Origin: an uncultured Chitinophagales bacterium
GTDB taxonomy: Bacteria > Bacteroidota > Bacteroidia > Chitinophagales > JAHDHT01
Assembly: GCA_938023075.1 (NCBI GenBank)
Contig: CALHDG010000034.1
Location: forward strand, 1 to 64,000
DNA length: 64,000 bases
Reading direction: 5' to 3'
How positions within the stretch are numbered: position 1 is the stretch's first letter; every line of letters starts with the position of its first letter. This document shows positions 38,862 to 49,256 of this stretch, one piece after another. Under the pieces are notes generated by a model, which searched no databases, was not told the DNA's origin, and was given only the letters and a program-made list of their open reading frames with translations. The translations under genes were made by a program, and so were the position numbers.

Positions 38862-39818
38862 TTGTTAAAAAAAATTCTCTTTGGTTTTATAGTTCTACTT
38901 GCAGCAATTATTGCGAGTAGTTGCGAAAAAGAAATCAGCAATGAACTTCCTGAACAGGAAAGCCAAATTGTTGTAGAGGGTTCTATCGAAAATGGGCAAG
39001 CTCCCATCATATTTTTAAGCCAAAGTTTTTCTTTTTTTAGTAGTCTTAATTTTGAAGATATTGTTAATAATTTTATCAGTGGGGCTTCGGTAAGCATAAC
39101 GGTAGATAATAAAACCATTGACATCAATGAAATTTGCTACTCCGATCTAAATGATTTTTCTAAGAGCCTGCTTTTAAAAAGTTTGGGTGTTGCCAATGAA
39201 GATAGCCTGAGCAATGAATTTGATTTTTGTGTATACACGCCAATAAAAAGTGATAACATTTTTGAACTACCTTATTTATTGGGAGAAGCCGGTAAAACCT
39301 ATCAACTACATGTAGAATACGAAGGTAAGAAGCTGCAATCTAGCACCACTATTCCCAACATTGTTCCATTAGATTCTGTGTACGTTCAGGTGCATCCAAA
39401 CATTGATACCTTATTTCGTTTATTTGCTGTTTTAGATGAACCCCCTGAATTGGGTAATTTTTACAGGTATTTCACACAACAAAATAACAATCCGATGTAT
39501 CCAGGCTTATCCTCTGTTTTTGATGATCTGTTTACCAATGGACGAGAATTTTTCTTTCCGTTAGATAAAGCACAACCAAGAAGTGAAGAATTTATACTAG
39601 ATACTTATGGATATTTTACTTTGCACGACACAATTACTCTAAAATTCTGTTCTATTGATAAGCCGCATTATGATTTTTGGCGCACCCTTGAGTTTAGTGC
39701 CGATGCTGTTGGACCATTTTCTGGTGCCATTGATGTTGCTTTCAATATTGAAGGTGAAGGGGGTATTGGCAATTGGGGAGGTTATGCAGCATATGAAACG
39801 CAGATAGTTGCAAAGTGA
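38862..39818 (+). CDS. DUF4249-like lipoprotein
   Basis: AAIIASSCEKEISNELPEQESQIVVEGSIENGQAPIIFLSQS...; TTG start. Confidence 0.75.
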   Translation: MLKKILFGFIVLLAAIIASSCEKEISNELPEQESQIVVEGSIENGQAPIIFLSQSFSFFSSLNFEDIVNNFISGASVSITVDNKTIDINEICYSDLNDFSKSLLLKSLGVANEDSLSNEFDFCVYTPIKSDNIFELPYLLGEAGKTYQLHVEYEGKKLQSSTTIPNIVPLDSVYVQVHPNIDTLFRLFAVLDEPPELGNFYRYFTQQNNNPMYPGLSSVFDDLFTNGREFFFPLDKAQPRSEEFILDTYGYFTLHDTITLKFCSIDKPHYDFWRTLEFSADAVGPFSGAIDVAFNIEGEGGIGNWGGYAAYETQIVAK

Positions 39819-39976
39819 ACGGGACCGTAAATAATATGGTTCCTCAATAAATTTATTGTCGTACAATCTTTTCTTTTTTACTATCTTTACCAGTTAAATA
39901 TAAAATTAAGTTTTGTTACGATCTCAAATACATAGCTTATGAACTTTTTAACAAAACAAACCGTTAATTTAGTTGC

Positions 39977-40768
39977 GTGAAATTGTTTAAATTGAATATA
40001 AAGCAAAGCATAATTATTATTGGATGCTGTTTTTGGGCTTCAATAATGTTTGCTCAGGGTCCACCAATAATAACCGACAAACCCATTATGATTGGCGAAA
40101 AGCGATTTGTATTGAAGACTTTAAGCCGGGTAGAAGTAAGGGAAAATGCTACGTTTTACAAAATACCTATAATGGGCCACTACGTAATTAAGCCAAACTT
40201 ATTGGTGGTTGCTCATATACCCTTTGCCGGCTATACCTCTAATGTTGGTGAAGGTTTTAAAAAAAATGGGCTTGGCGATGTGAATATTCAAATGAAATAT
40301 CAATTTTTTAGGTGGGATGAAAGCCGGAAAACCGCTAGAGCAGCCGTAAAAGTTCAACAGTTTTTTCCAACAGGCATACAAACCGGCAATTATGAAATAA
40401 GTATACACGAATGGCAAACTTTTGCAGGGCTAACTTTTGGCTATGAGGCTTTGCGCTATGGTCTTGGGGCTAATATTGGCTATCATTATGTAGCTAATCA
40501 AGCCGATTTTTTTCATTATAAAATAAGCACCGGAGTACCTTTAATGCCATTAGTTTATCCGCCCAAGCAAATTAATTTGTATTTTGAGTACGATGGTGAA
40601 GTTAATTTAAGCGAAGGACATCATGCCTTGTTTATGGCTCAAGGCATACAATATGCTATTAAACGGCTCACCTTCGAAATGGCTGTTAGGTTTCCCATCA
40701 TTCAAAATATGCCAGCTATTGAACGACAAAAATATACCTTACTTTTTGGCACGCGTTTTATTATTTAA
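39977..40768 (+). CDS. Predicted outer-membrane beta-barrel/transporter-like protein
   Basis: Signal peptide ending MFAQGPP; alternating amphipathic strands; VQQFFPTGIQTGNYEISIHEWQTFAGLTFG. Confidence 0.6.
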   Translation: MKLFKLNIKQSIIIIGCCFWASIMFAQGPPIITDKPIMIGEKRFVLKTLSRVEVRENATFYKIPIMGHYVIKPNLLVVAHIPFAGYTSNVGEGFKKNGLGDVNIQMKYQFFRWDESRKTARAAVKVQQFFPTGIQTGNYEISIHEWQTFAGLTFGYEALRYGLGANIGYHYVANQADFFHYKISTGVPLMPLVYPPKQINLYFEYDGEVNLSEGHHALFMAQGIQYAIKRLTFEMAVRFPIIQNMPAIERQKYTLLFGTRFII

Positions 40769-40865
40769 ATTTGTGGCATCCATATTAAAATTTGACTTAG
40801 AAAACAGCTAAACTTCTGTTACAAAAAAACATCTAACCAAAAGAAATAAATAAAAATTAACAAAT

Positions 40866-41582
40866 ATGAAGCATATAATAAAGTTAAGTTTATTCATCGT
40901 ATTAAGTGTGTTTATCGGAATCCCGATGAATGCCCAAAACAAAAAAAACAAAGATAAAAAAGATGGTATTGTAGATAAATTTACGGTTCAGGTAGATGGC
41001 TTAGGCTGCCCATTTTGTGCCTATGGTTTAGAAAAGAAAATGCAGGAAATGAAAGGAGTGAAAAAATTTAAAATTGAAATGGAAAGCGGTTTAACCAGCT
41101 TTACTTATCCTGCTGAAAAAATGCTAAGTTTAGCAGAGGTGAAAGCCCAAGTAGACAAAGCCGGCTATACGCCAATGGATTTAAAAGTAGAACGTGCGGA
41201 TGGCACCCTTGAACACGAATCGTTAGAAACACCTGAAATTGATTATGAAGCTAACCAAAGTATAGATTTTGCCGTAAATGGAAACTGCAATATGTGTGAA
41301 GGACGTATCGAACGGGCGGCTTTGGCTTTATATGGGGTTTCTTCGGCAGAGTGGTCGAAAAAGAAAAAGCGTCTTAAAGTTAAATATTTGGATACCGAAG
41401 TGGACGAAAAAGCCATACATTTTGCCATTAACCAGGCAGGCTACGATACCGAAAAAGCCAAAGCCACTCAAGAGGCATACGATAAATTGCCAGGCTGTTG
41501 TCAATACGAGCGGATGAAAGTGGACGTTCAATTTAAACCTATCAACAATAATGCGAAAGAAGAGGCTAATACGCCAGAATAG
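40866..41582 (+). CDS. Exported protein with two heavy-metal-associated (HMA) domains
   Basis: VDGLGCPFCAYGLEKKM and VNGNCNMCEGRIERAAL, each followed by HMA-like ...AGY. Confidence 0.85.
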   Translation: MKHIIKLSLFIVLSVFIGIPMNAQNKKNKDKKDGIVDKFTVQVDGLGCPFCAYGLEKKMQEMKGVKKFKIEMESGLTSFTYPAEKMLSLAEVKAQVDKAGYTPMDLKVERADGTLEHESLETPEIDYEANQSIDFAVNGNCNMCEGRIERAALALYGVSSAEWSKKKKRLKVKYLDTEVDEKAIHFAINQAGYDTEKAKATQEAYDKLPGCCQYERMKVDVQFKPINNNAKEEANTPE

Positions 41583-42390
41583 TCTGTCAATTTATGTTTT
41601 GCTGTTTACGTTGAGTATATGCTTGGTAACTTGCAATACTAATACGGAATGGCAGTTGGAAGAAACGATTCCTTTAGGCGACATTACTCCAATTGGTATT
41701 GCTTATGATGGAGCCCATTTTTGGATGAGTGACGGAGACCATAATCAAGTAGTAAAAGTAAATAAAACAGGAAAAGTTTTGGAAACTTTAAATAACTTCC
41801 GCCGGCCTATGCATATTGCTTTTGATCAGCAGAAATTATACATACCAGAATATGGTAAAGATAGCATTGCCGTTATTGATGGGAAAAAGACCGGCTTTCT
41901 TAATGTTGCCTTTGAATTAGATGCGCCTGCAGGTATTGCGCTTTCTGAAACGGGAGATGTGGCAGTTGCTGATTTTTATAATCATCGATTATTATTAAGA
42001 CGCGAAGGTACTTGGAAAAGTGTGGGTAAAAAAGGAAGAAATGCTGCTGGCGAATTTCATTATCCTACCGATGTTCATTTTACCAGCAATGCGCTATACG
42101 TTGCCGACGCTTACAATAACCGCATTCAGGTTTTTGATTTGGAGGGTACTCATCAACTAACCTTTGGACGACCTGATAAAATGAATGCCGCCACCGGTAT
42201 TTATGTTTGGAACGATCAGGTTTTTGTTACCGATTTTGAAAATGACCGTGTCTTGATTTATGATACCGAAGGCACACTGCTACAAACCTTAACCGAAGGC
42301 TTTAGTAATCCCACTGATTTAATTGTGGTAGATAACCAGTTGTATGTGATTAATTATAAGGGGCGGAATATGGTTCGGTTTGGGATGTGA
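41551..42390 (+). CDS. NHL-repeat beta-propeller lipoprotein
   Basis: Lipobox SICLVTC; ALYVADAYNNRIQVFD, QVFVTDFENDRVLIYD; overlaps the HMA gene by 32 nt. Confidence 0.85.
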   Translation: MRKKRLIRQNSLSIYVLLFTLSICLVTCNTNTEWQLEETIPLGDITPIGIAYDGAHFWMSDGDHNQVVKVNKTGKVLETLNNFRRPMHIAFDQQKLYIPEYGKDSIAVIDGKKTGFLNVAFELDAPAGIALSETGDVAVADFYNHRLLLRREGTWKSVGKKGRNAAGEFHYPTDVHFTSNALYVADAYNNRIQVFDLEGTHQLTFGRPDKMNAATGIYVWNDQVFVTDFENDRVLIYDTEGTLLQTLTEGFSNPTDLIVVDNQLYVINYKGRNMVRFGM

Positions 42391-42502
42391 ATGTTCAAAA
42401 TTTTTCTATTGAATTGAGAATTGCCGAAATTCAGGTTTTAACATTATGGTCGTTAGCGTGTAAAAATTTCAATATTTTTTTGTATCTTAAAAAAATGTGA
42501 TG

Positions 42503-42510
42503 TATATTTG
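42503..42510 (+). promoter_or_regulatory. Bacteroidota -7-like box before a 32-aa ORF
   Basis: TATATTTG (TAnnTTTG). Confidence 0.3.
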
Positions 42511-42541
42511 TATAAATTAAAGTAAAATAAACACTGTTGAA

Positions 42542-42640
42542 ATGAAAAAATTCTATACAATCCGTCACTACCTTTTAAGTCTTTTCATTTTTGAACTTTC
42601 TTCGAAAGTTCTTATATATCCAATATTATTTTTTAGATAA
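42542..42640 (+). CDS. Possible small ORF (32 aa)
   Basis: MKKFYTIRHYLLSLFIFELSSKVLIYPILFFR; signal-like, but may be a gene remnant. Confidence 0.25.
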   Translation: MKKFYTIRHYLLSLFIFELSSKVLIYPILFFR

Positions 42641-43060
42641 GAAACTGAAGAATGCGGAAAAAATAATTTATCTATTTGGGTAGATTATTGTTTCTTGTCT
42701 TGGCGAAAACCAAGAACTCCAGAAACTTGGAGAAATCCAAAGTTTTTAAAAAAATCTGGAGAGAAAGATCTATACAGATATTAAATTATTTTTATAGCAT
42801 TCTTCATAGAGGTCAATTACATTAAATGACTGTTAAACGTATTCATATTATGTATCAAATACTATTGATACTATATTATCTATTATAATACTTTCTTATC
42901 AATCATTTAAAAAACTCAAATAATCAATTTTCATAAAATATGTTTATATACAATGTATTGATTTAGAAGTAACTTTCATCTCACATAAAAATAAATAATC
43001 AATTTGTTGGAGAAAATTCTCCTTTATTTTAAAATTTAATTCATTAAAAATTATTTAATT

Positions 43061-46009
43061 ATGTTAAAAATCATTTACACAAAAATTATTGTAATAACAA
43101 TAATTTTACTATCAAATGTTGATCTTCAAGCTACTCATTTTAGATATGGTCATATCACTTGGGAAATAGTTGATTCTACCCAGGCAGGAATTGAGGTAAA
43201 GTTTACAGTACAAACAGCCTGGAGGATAACCTATTTTACAGAAGATCTTTATAGCTATGGTTATTTCGATTATAATACCCTTAGCTTGGGTCAAAAGTTC
43301 GTTTCAGGTGATTTCTTCTTCGGAGATGGAGAAGAATTACCCTTGGTACTAACAGTTACATCACTGAATTCAGCTGATGATTGGGTATATGGAGTGGCTG
43401 AATTTACCCACATCTACACCGAAAGTTCGCCATATACAGCTTACATTGAAGGCTGTTGCCGGTTAGAAAATGTGAACAACATTAATTACTATAATCCTGA
43501 TTATCTCGTTTCAACCTTATTAGATTTATCTATCAATAATCGTCCGCCAATAAGTAATTTGCCGGCTATTGTTAATGTTCCATCCAACCAAGACTCTATT
43601 AGTTTTTACATAACCGCTTTTGATGAAGATGCTGATCCCATTCGGTTTAGGTTAGCAACCCCAGCTGAAGTGGGTACTTACACCTATTCAGTTCCACCAA
43701 ATTTAACACTTGATAGTAATACAGGTTTGGTAACATGGAATCCCTTACCGGGGGGCGAAAGCTCACTATGGACATTGTCGGTTATCATAGAAGACCTAGA
43801 CGAATATGGAGATCCAAAAAGCTTTACCCAATTAGATTTTTTTGTAAATGTAACCGGCGAATCATTCCCACCTCAATTTGTTGGAGCTACACCCCCCAAT
43901 AATATTGTATACGAACTTTTACCTGGAGATACTATAAATTTTGTTATTGAGGCATTGGATGCTGATACCATATTTAACAATGTAACAATTAATGCAACTG
44001 GTATACCAGAAAGTGCCATATTTAGTTTTGAACCTTTGCTTCCCACTCCAGGCTCAAACCCTGTTTCCACAGAATTTACCTGGATTCCTACTACAGATGA
44101 CCTGGGTACTTATGCCATAAATTTTACTGCTACCGACGAAACTGGTAGCCAAGCCTTAACTGTAATAAACATTGATGTTGGCTTTGAGCCGGTTTTCATT
44201 GAACCTACGCCAGGTAACAATAGCCTCTTTTGCTACTCTGATGGAGATTATTTCAATCAAGAATATATAATTATAGATTTGGACTCTACCGATCAAGTTA
44301 ATCTTCAATTAAGTTTAGATACCAATTTGGTTAACACAACGAACCCACCTCCGTTCACCCCTGGAGGCGGTTTTCCGCTAACCGATGTATTCCCAAGTTC
44401 ACTTACTTTTAATCCTTCTTTACCACTATCCTTTGGTAATCCGGTATCTACCAATTTAACCGGTACAATAAATGAAAGGGATTGGGGTATTTACATTTTA
44501 AACTTCGTTTCAACCGACACCGATAACGACAAGACCTTTTTAACCAATTACTTAATTATTGATCAAGCCCCCTATTTCACTACCCAAGTTCCAAATGTTA
44601 TAAACTGGCCTGTTGGTATTCCATTTGATATTGTTATTTCGGCAAATGATGATGATCTTATTTATGGAGATAGAATTGCCTTTGCAGATTCATCTAAATC
44701 TTACGTAACCATTCCAAAATGGTTAAATGTCGTAGATGATTTAAATGGTAATCTAAACTTAACTGGCACCCCAGCGTTATCTCAACAAGGATTTCATAAT
44801 GTAAGAATAGAGCTTCATGATAGAACCACGCATTTTTTACATCAACATTGTACACAAGAATTTCTTGAATTCAGGATTAACGTGAGGCCAATTAGATTAT
44901 TAGTTGAACCCGGTCCGCCAAATCTTGTTGTTGGAACAGAATTGTGTACTACCATAACGGTTACAGATGATGAAAATAATGTTTTAGAAGGAATTGAAGT
45001 AAACATATCTAGTGCTGCCGATAATCCGAACGCATATAGTGAAACCTTAACTACTAATGCAGATGGACAGGTAGAATTTTGCTATACGGGTACTATGGTT
45101 GGTTATGACGAATGTATTATAACAGCCGGTGATCAAAGTCAAACATATGGAGTAAACTGGACGAGTACAGGCTCTACCGATTGTAATAATGTTGCCGGTT
45201 TAATGCAAACCTCCCATTCTTTTGTTTGCCACGAAAACTCTTTATATGTTGGCTCAGCATTTTCTAATGTTGATGCAAATTCGGTAAAAGCTTATGTATT
45301 ACACGAAGGAGAAGAATTTGATGGTTTAACTTTTCTTACCATAAATAAAAGTGGAATTTTTGAAAGTTTAGGTGAGGGCTATACAAACAGACCTTTATAC
45401 ATTTCGGCTGTTATTGGTGTGCCAGATGCTTCCGGCTATCCAAATTTTGATGATGCTTGCACAGTATGGACTCCCTACGGAGCTTATGTTGTATTTTTTG
45501 ATCCGCTTAGCATTAATATTGTAGAAGATAGATGTGAAAGCGGTCAATACTATATAGATTTAACTATAACAGGCGGCGTTGGTGGTATTTCGTCTGGTTA
45601 TGCCTATCCAGTAGTATCAGATGGACAAACAGAACATCAAAAAGTCTTTCCCAATGAAGTGATTACTTTTGGACCGTATACGGGCAATGGTGTATTTACT
45701 ATAGAAACTGCTGGAGTAAAAAATTGTAAGAGTAGTTTAACAAACAGCTATTCTTGCGAAGCGGTATTTCAGGTTTCAGCATCAAAATCAAATACTTATC
45801 AAATAATTTATCCAGAACCATTTAAGCAAGCTATTGAAATACTAGCAGTAAAAATTTATAATGCTAATGCTCAGGTAATTCCGGGTAATATATTAGTTGA
45901 TAAAAACAGTTGCGAAATTGAAGTTAACCAAGAGGTAACTGGTATTTTACTTGTTGAGTTAATATTTTCAAACAATCAAAAAGACTACGTAAAAATTTTA
46001 AAACAATAA
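43061..46009 (+). CDS. Large secreted protein with Ig/cadherin-like repeats and probable C-terminal sorting domain
   Basis: ATHFRYGHITWEIVD N-terminus; repeated YSVPPNLTLDSNTGLVTWNP-type strands; C-terminal ...KDYVKILKQ. Confidence 0.8.
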   Translation: MLKIIYTKIIVITIILLSNVDLQATHFRYGHITWEIVDSTQAGIEVKFTVQTAWRITYFTEDLYSYGYFDYNTLSLGQKFVSGDFFFGDGEELPLVLTVTSLNSADDWVYGVAEFTHIYTESSPYTAYIEGCCRLENVNNINYYNPDYLVSTLLDLSINNRPPISNLPAIVNVPSNQDSISFYITAFDEDADPIRFRLATPAEVGTYTYSVPPNLTLDSNTGLVTWNPLPGGESSLWTLSVIIEDLDEYGDPKSFTQLDFFVNVTGESFPPQFVGATPPNNIVYELLPGDTINFVIEALDADTIFNNVTINATGIPESAIFSFEPLLPTPGSNPVSTEFTWIPTTDDLGTYAINFTATDETGSQALTVINIDVGFEPVFIEPTPGNNSLFCYSDGDYFNQEYIIIDLDSTDQVNLQLSLDTNLVNTTNPPPFTPGGGFPLTDVFPSSLTFNPSLPLSFGNPVSTNLTGTINERDWGIYILNFVSTDTDNDKTFLTNYLIIDQAPYFTTQVPNVINWPVGIPFDIVISANDDDLIYGDRIAFADSSKSYVTIPKWLNVVDDLNGNLNLTGTPALSQQGFHNVRIELHDRTTHFLHQHCTQEFLEFRINVRPIRLLVEPGPPNLVVGTELCTTITVTDDENNVLEGIEVNISSAADNPNAYSETLTTNADGQVEFCYTGTMVGYDECIITAGDQSQTYGVNWTSTGSTDCNNVAGLMQTSHSFVCHENSLYVGSAFSNVDANSVKAYVLHEGEEFDGLTFLTINKSGIFESLGEGYTNRPLYISAVIGVPDASGYPNFDDACTVWTPYGAYVVFFDPLSINIVEDRCESGQYYIDLTITGGVGGISSGYAYPVVSDGQTEHQKVFPNEVITFGPYTGNGVFTIETAGVKNCKSSLTNSYSCEAVFQVSASKSNTYQIIYPEPFKQAIEILAVKIYNANAQVIPGNILVDKNSCEIEVNQEVTGILLVELIFSNNQKDYVKILKQ

Positions 46010-46037
46010 TTACTTAATATTAAAATATTTTATTATT

Positions 46038-46075
46038 GATATGACATTTCATCGAAGAAATGTCATATTTTTTTA
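46038..46075 (+). terminator. Intrinsic terminator
   Basis: GATATGACATTTC-atcgaa-GAAATGTCATATTTTTTTA. Confidence 0.8.
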
Positions 46076-46132
46076 TTGAATAAACCTTATATTAAAACTG
46101 GAAGACTGCTACTTTTTACGAGTAATTTGGTA

Positions 46133-46141
46133 TAAATTTGC
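46133..46141 (+). promoter_or_regulatory. Bacteroidota -7-like box
   Basis: TAAATTTGC about 20 nt upstream of the ATG at 46162. Confidence 0.45.
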
Positions 46142-46161
46142 ACTTTAATTCAATCTATCAA

Positions 46162-46803
46162 ATGAAATTATATTTTAGTATTGGGAGCTTACTTGCCCTG
46201 CTTATTTTATCTGGTTGCTATCGCGGTCCGGAAGATTTACCGAAGCTGAAAAAGAAGTTCCGCTCACAAATCAATCAATTTGAAAATCAAAAAGAAAATA
46301 CCGATGATAAAGTGGAGGTTGCGGTTGAGAAATTAACTTCCTTTCAACAGGCGATTGCCAATGCTGAAAATGCCGATAGTGAGTTTAAACGGGTATATAA
46401 TCAATGGCATAAAGTAAACAAAGAAGTAGAAGATTTAAATAATGAATACAATAAGCTAAAGGAAGACGCCGACAATTTGTTTAACGCCATGCAAGCTCAA
46501 ACCGAAGGCTTAAAAGATGCTACTACCAAAGGAGAGCTGATGGGAGCCATCAACAAAACGCGTAACAGCTACAGCAAAACTTTGCTTAACACACAAAAAG
46601 CAGTAGAAAGTTTGAATGGTTTACATGGTGAAGCCTTAGAAATTATTAAAGCCTTAGAAGTTGCGGTAGCCGTTGGTGAAATTGCCAACATTAATACCGG
46701 CTTAAAAAACATTGAAAGCCGGGTTGATAAAATTATGAATGAACTTAATGTGACTATTGCCGAAAGTAAAGACTTATACGAAACTCGTATTGGGGCGTTT
46801 TGA
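46162..46803 (+). CDS. Coiled-coil lipoprotein
   Basis: MKLYFSIGSLLALLILSGCYRG; ORF-track TTG start at 46138 overlaps the promoter, so ATG 46162 preferred. Confidence 0.75.
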   Translation: MKLYFSIGSLLALLILSGCYRGPEDLPKLKKKFRSQINQFENQKENTDDKVEVAVEKLTSFQQAIANAENADSEFKRVYNQWHKVNKEVEDLNNEYNKLKEDADNLFNAMQAQTEGLKDATTKGELMGAINKTRNSYSKTLLNTQKAVESLNGLHGEALEIIKALEVAVAVGEIANINTGLKNIESRVDKIMNELNVTIAESKDLYETRIGAF

Positions 46804-46880
46804 AATTATTAATTCAACTCTTATACTAACCTATTGGCAATGTATTTGGAAGGTATTTAAAAAGCGATGAGGTTGGAAGT

Positions 46881-47002
46881 TTAGCCCCGATAGGGGTGTT
46901 TGAGTGGTTATGCTGCTTGAAGCGTTTGCCCTTGTGCATTGGCGCAGCATTTGAACGGATAGCGGGAAGCCCCTTTCTAAATGGTTTCCACCGTTTCGCT
47001 GC
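46881..47002 (-). ncRNA. Structured intergenic repeat family A, copy 3
   Basis: AGCCCCGATAGGGGTGTTTGAGTGGTTATGCTGC...GCAGCATTTGAACGGATAGCGGGA...GTTTCGCTGC; 3' of the RluD-like gene. Confidence 0.55.
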
Positions 47003-47077
47003 AAAAAAAATAGTTATTTATACGCCAAGTTAATAAGTTGTATTATAGTATAACTTGGTGTTGAGTAGGTCAATCAA

Positions 47078-48106
47078 TTACTTTACATTTCTATATTGAA
47101 TATAATGCTCCCACTTATCTAATACGGTTTGCATATCATTGGGTAGGTCAGAGTTAAAGTGCATGTCTTCATTGGTTTCAGGGTGAATAAAGCCTAGGGT
47201 TTTAGCATGTAATGCCTGTCGGGGAATGATTTTAAAACAGTTATCAATGTATTGTTTGTATTTGGTAAAAACGGTGCCTTTCACAATTTTATCACCGCCA
47301 TATAGCGCATCTCCAAACAAGGGATGTTTAATATATGAAAAATGCACTCGTATCTGATGCGTCCTTCCGGTTTCTAATTTACATTCTACTAAGGTAACGT
47401 AACCAAAACGTTTTAAAACGGTATAATGCGTAACCGAATGTTTGCCATAATCCTCATCGGTAAACACGTGCATTTTTTTACGGTTCTTTAAATTTCTACC
47501 AATGTTGCCTTCAATAGTGCCATCTTCACTTAAATCGCCCCATACCAAAGCATAGTAGCGACGGTTGACTGTTCGATCAAAAAATTGTTTTGCCAAATGA
47601 CTCATGGCATATTCGGTTTTGGCAGCTACCATTAAGCCGGTGGTTAACTTATCTAAACGGTGCACCAAACCCGGTCGACTATCAAAATCTTTATTTTGCG
47701 GTAAATTTTTAAAATGATAAATCAATCCATTTACCAAGGTGCCTGTGTAGTTTCCATGTCCCGGATGTACCACTAAGCCTGCTTGTTTATTCACTACAAT
47801 TACAGTATCATCTTCATAAACAATATCTAAGGGGATGTCTTCGGCAATTAATTCTAAAGTTCTAGGCTCATTAGGTAATAGCACCTTTACCGTATCGCCC
47901 GGTTTAATTTTATAATTGGGTTTAACGGCTTTTTTATTTACTACAACACAACCCGCACGCGCCGCATTTTGAATTTTGTTTCTACTCGTCTTTTCAAGTT
48001 TGTTCATTAAAAACTTATCCACACGTAATATCTCTTGTCCTTTATCTACGGTAATAGTAAAATGTTCAAACAACTGGTCTTTATCTAATGGTGTATCCAT
48101 TGGCAC
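47078..48106 (-). CDS. rluD: RluA-family pseudouridine synthase (RluD-type)
   Basis: S4 domain VDKFLMNKLEKTSRNKIQNAARAGCVVVN; DSRPGLVHRLDKLTTGLMVAAKT; ETGRTHQIRVH. Confidence 0.95.
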   Translation of the reverse strand: MPMDTPLDKDQLFEHFTITVDKGQEILRVDKFLMNKLEKTSRNKIQNAARAGCVVVNKKAVKPNYKIKPGDTVKVLLPNEPRTLELIAEDIPLDIVYEDDTVIVVNKQAGLVVHPGHGNYTGTLVNGLIYHFKNLPQNKDFDSRPGLVHRLDKLTTGLMVAAKTEYAMSHLAKQFFDRTVNRRYYALVWGDLSEDGTIEGNIGRNLKNRKKMHVFTDEDYGKHSVTHYTVLKRFGYVTLVECKLETGRTHQIRVHFSYIKHPLFGDALYGGDKIVKGTVFTKYKQYIDNCFKIIPRQALHAKTLGFIHPETNEDMHFNSDLPNDMQTVLDKWEHYIQYRNVK

Positions 48107-48336
48107 AAAGCTACATAACTAATGTAAGTAAAGCGAACATTAACCCATATTCCAAACAACAGCATTTATAAAGTCAGCATTTCATTACATGGTAGAATTT
48201 ATGAAGAAGGAAAATAAATCAATTACAAAATGGCTTTAGAGCCACGTATGGCATTGCCTAATGGCATTTTTAAAAAATTTTTGACAAGTTTATCTAAACG
48301 ATAAAGTAGTTGACACTTTTGTATAGATTTTTTTTT

Positions 48337-48450
48337 GAAGCGAAACATTTTAACTTTATAAAACATCTGTCCCGCTTTTCGCTCAAATGCTGCGGCTGCG
48401 CTTCAAAATCTAACGCTTCAGGCAGCATAACCACTGCAATCGGGGCTAGA
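48337..48450 (+). ncRNA. Structured intergenic repeat family A, copy 4 (opposite orientation)
   Basis: GAAGCGAAAC...TCCCGCTTTTCGCTCAAATGCTGC...GCAGCATAACCACTGCAATCGGGGCTAG. Confidence 0.55.
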
Positions 48451-48539
48451 TTGGTCAATTTGCTCCTTCGTTAGCTGGCTATTTTTTGTGCGTTACAAGC
48501 GCACTTCTTGGGCAGTCTCGTTGCAAACGAGGATGAGGG

Positions 48540-49241
48540 TTATTCTTGGTAGTTTTCAATAATTAGTTTTTTATCAGTAAAGGGGAAGGTGACTAAACCC
48601 CATATAATAATACCAACCGATAAGGTAACTCCCATAAACATTAAAATAGTATTAAATAGTGTGACAATGTACTTAGCAGTGTCGCCTAAGGTGCCCACTT
48701 CTAACCAACCATGCCGGTTTACTTCGGTTACAAAACGTATCCAAAAACGGAATAATATAAAGAGGTTAAATAAAGCCAAACCGACCAATAACATTACAGC
48801 TTTTTTGCCCCAAGCCTTTGGGCTTTTCCAATTGATTGGGGTGGCTAAAATTAAAGCCATTAAAAATATCATAGGTATTACAGCATATTGCCATGTGTTG
48901 ACATAAAATTCGGCATGACCAACGTTAACACTTCTCAATTTACGGCGTTTAGCGTCCGCAACAGCATTATCAATTTGCTGTTGATTCATCATTTTGATCA
49001 ACACATCATCATCATATTTTTTAAATGGATGACGTTGATAGGTACTGGTATTACTTTTGGCTTCTAAAAATTCGACTTTACCATGGTTGCCGTAATCTTT
49101 GTATAACGATTGATTTATGCTAATAAAAGTTTTATAGTAACTCCTATCTAAACCGGTTGTTGGTAAAAACCAAGTTAAAAAAATATAGAAGATGAAAAAT
49201 AGAGCAACTGATATAATTAAATTTTTGGTATTTAAGATCAT
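48540..49241 (-). CDS. Multi-TM hypothetical protein paired with the exosortase-family gene
   Basis: N-terminal TM plus three further TM segments; 16 nt downstream of 49257..49895. Confidence 0.65.
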   Translation of the reverse strand: MILNTKNLIISVALFFIFYIFLTWFLPTTGLDRSYYKTFISINQSLYKDYGNHGKVEFLEAKSNTSTYQRHPFKKYDDDVLIKMMNQQQIDNAVADAKRRKLRSVNVGHAEFYVNTWQYAVIPMIFLMALILATPINWKSPKAWGKKAVMLLVGLALFNLFILFRFWIRFVTEVNRHGWLEVGTLGDTAKYIVTLFNTILMFMGVTLSVGIIIWGLVTFPFTDKKLIIENYQE

Positions 49242-49256
49242 TTATTGAACCCTCCT

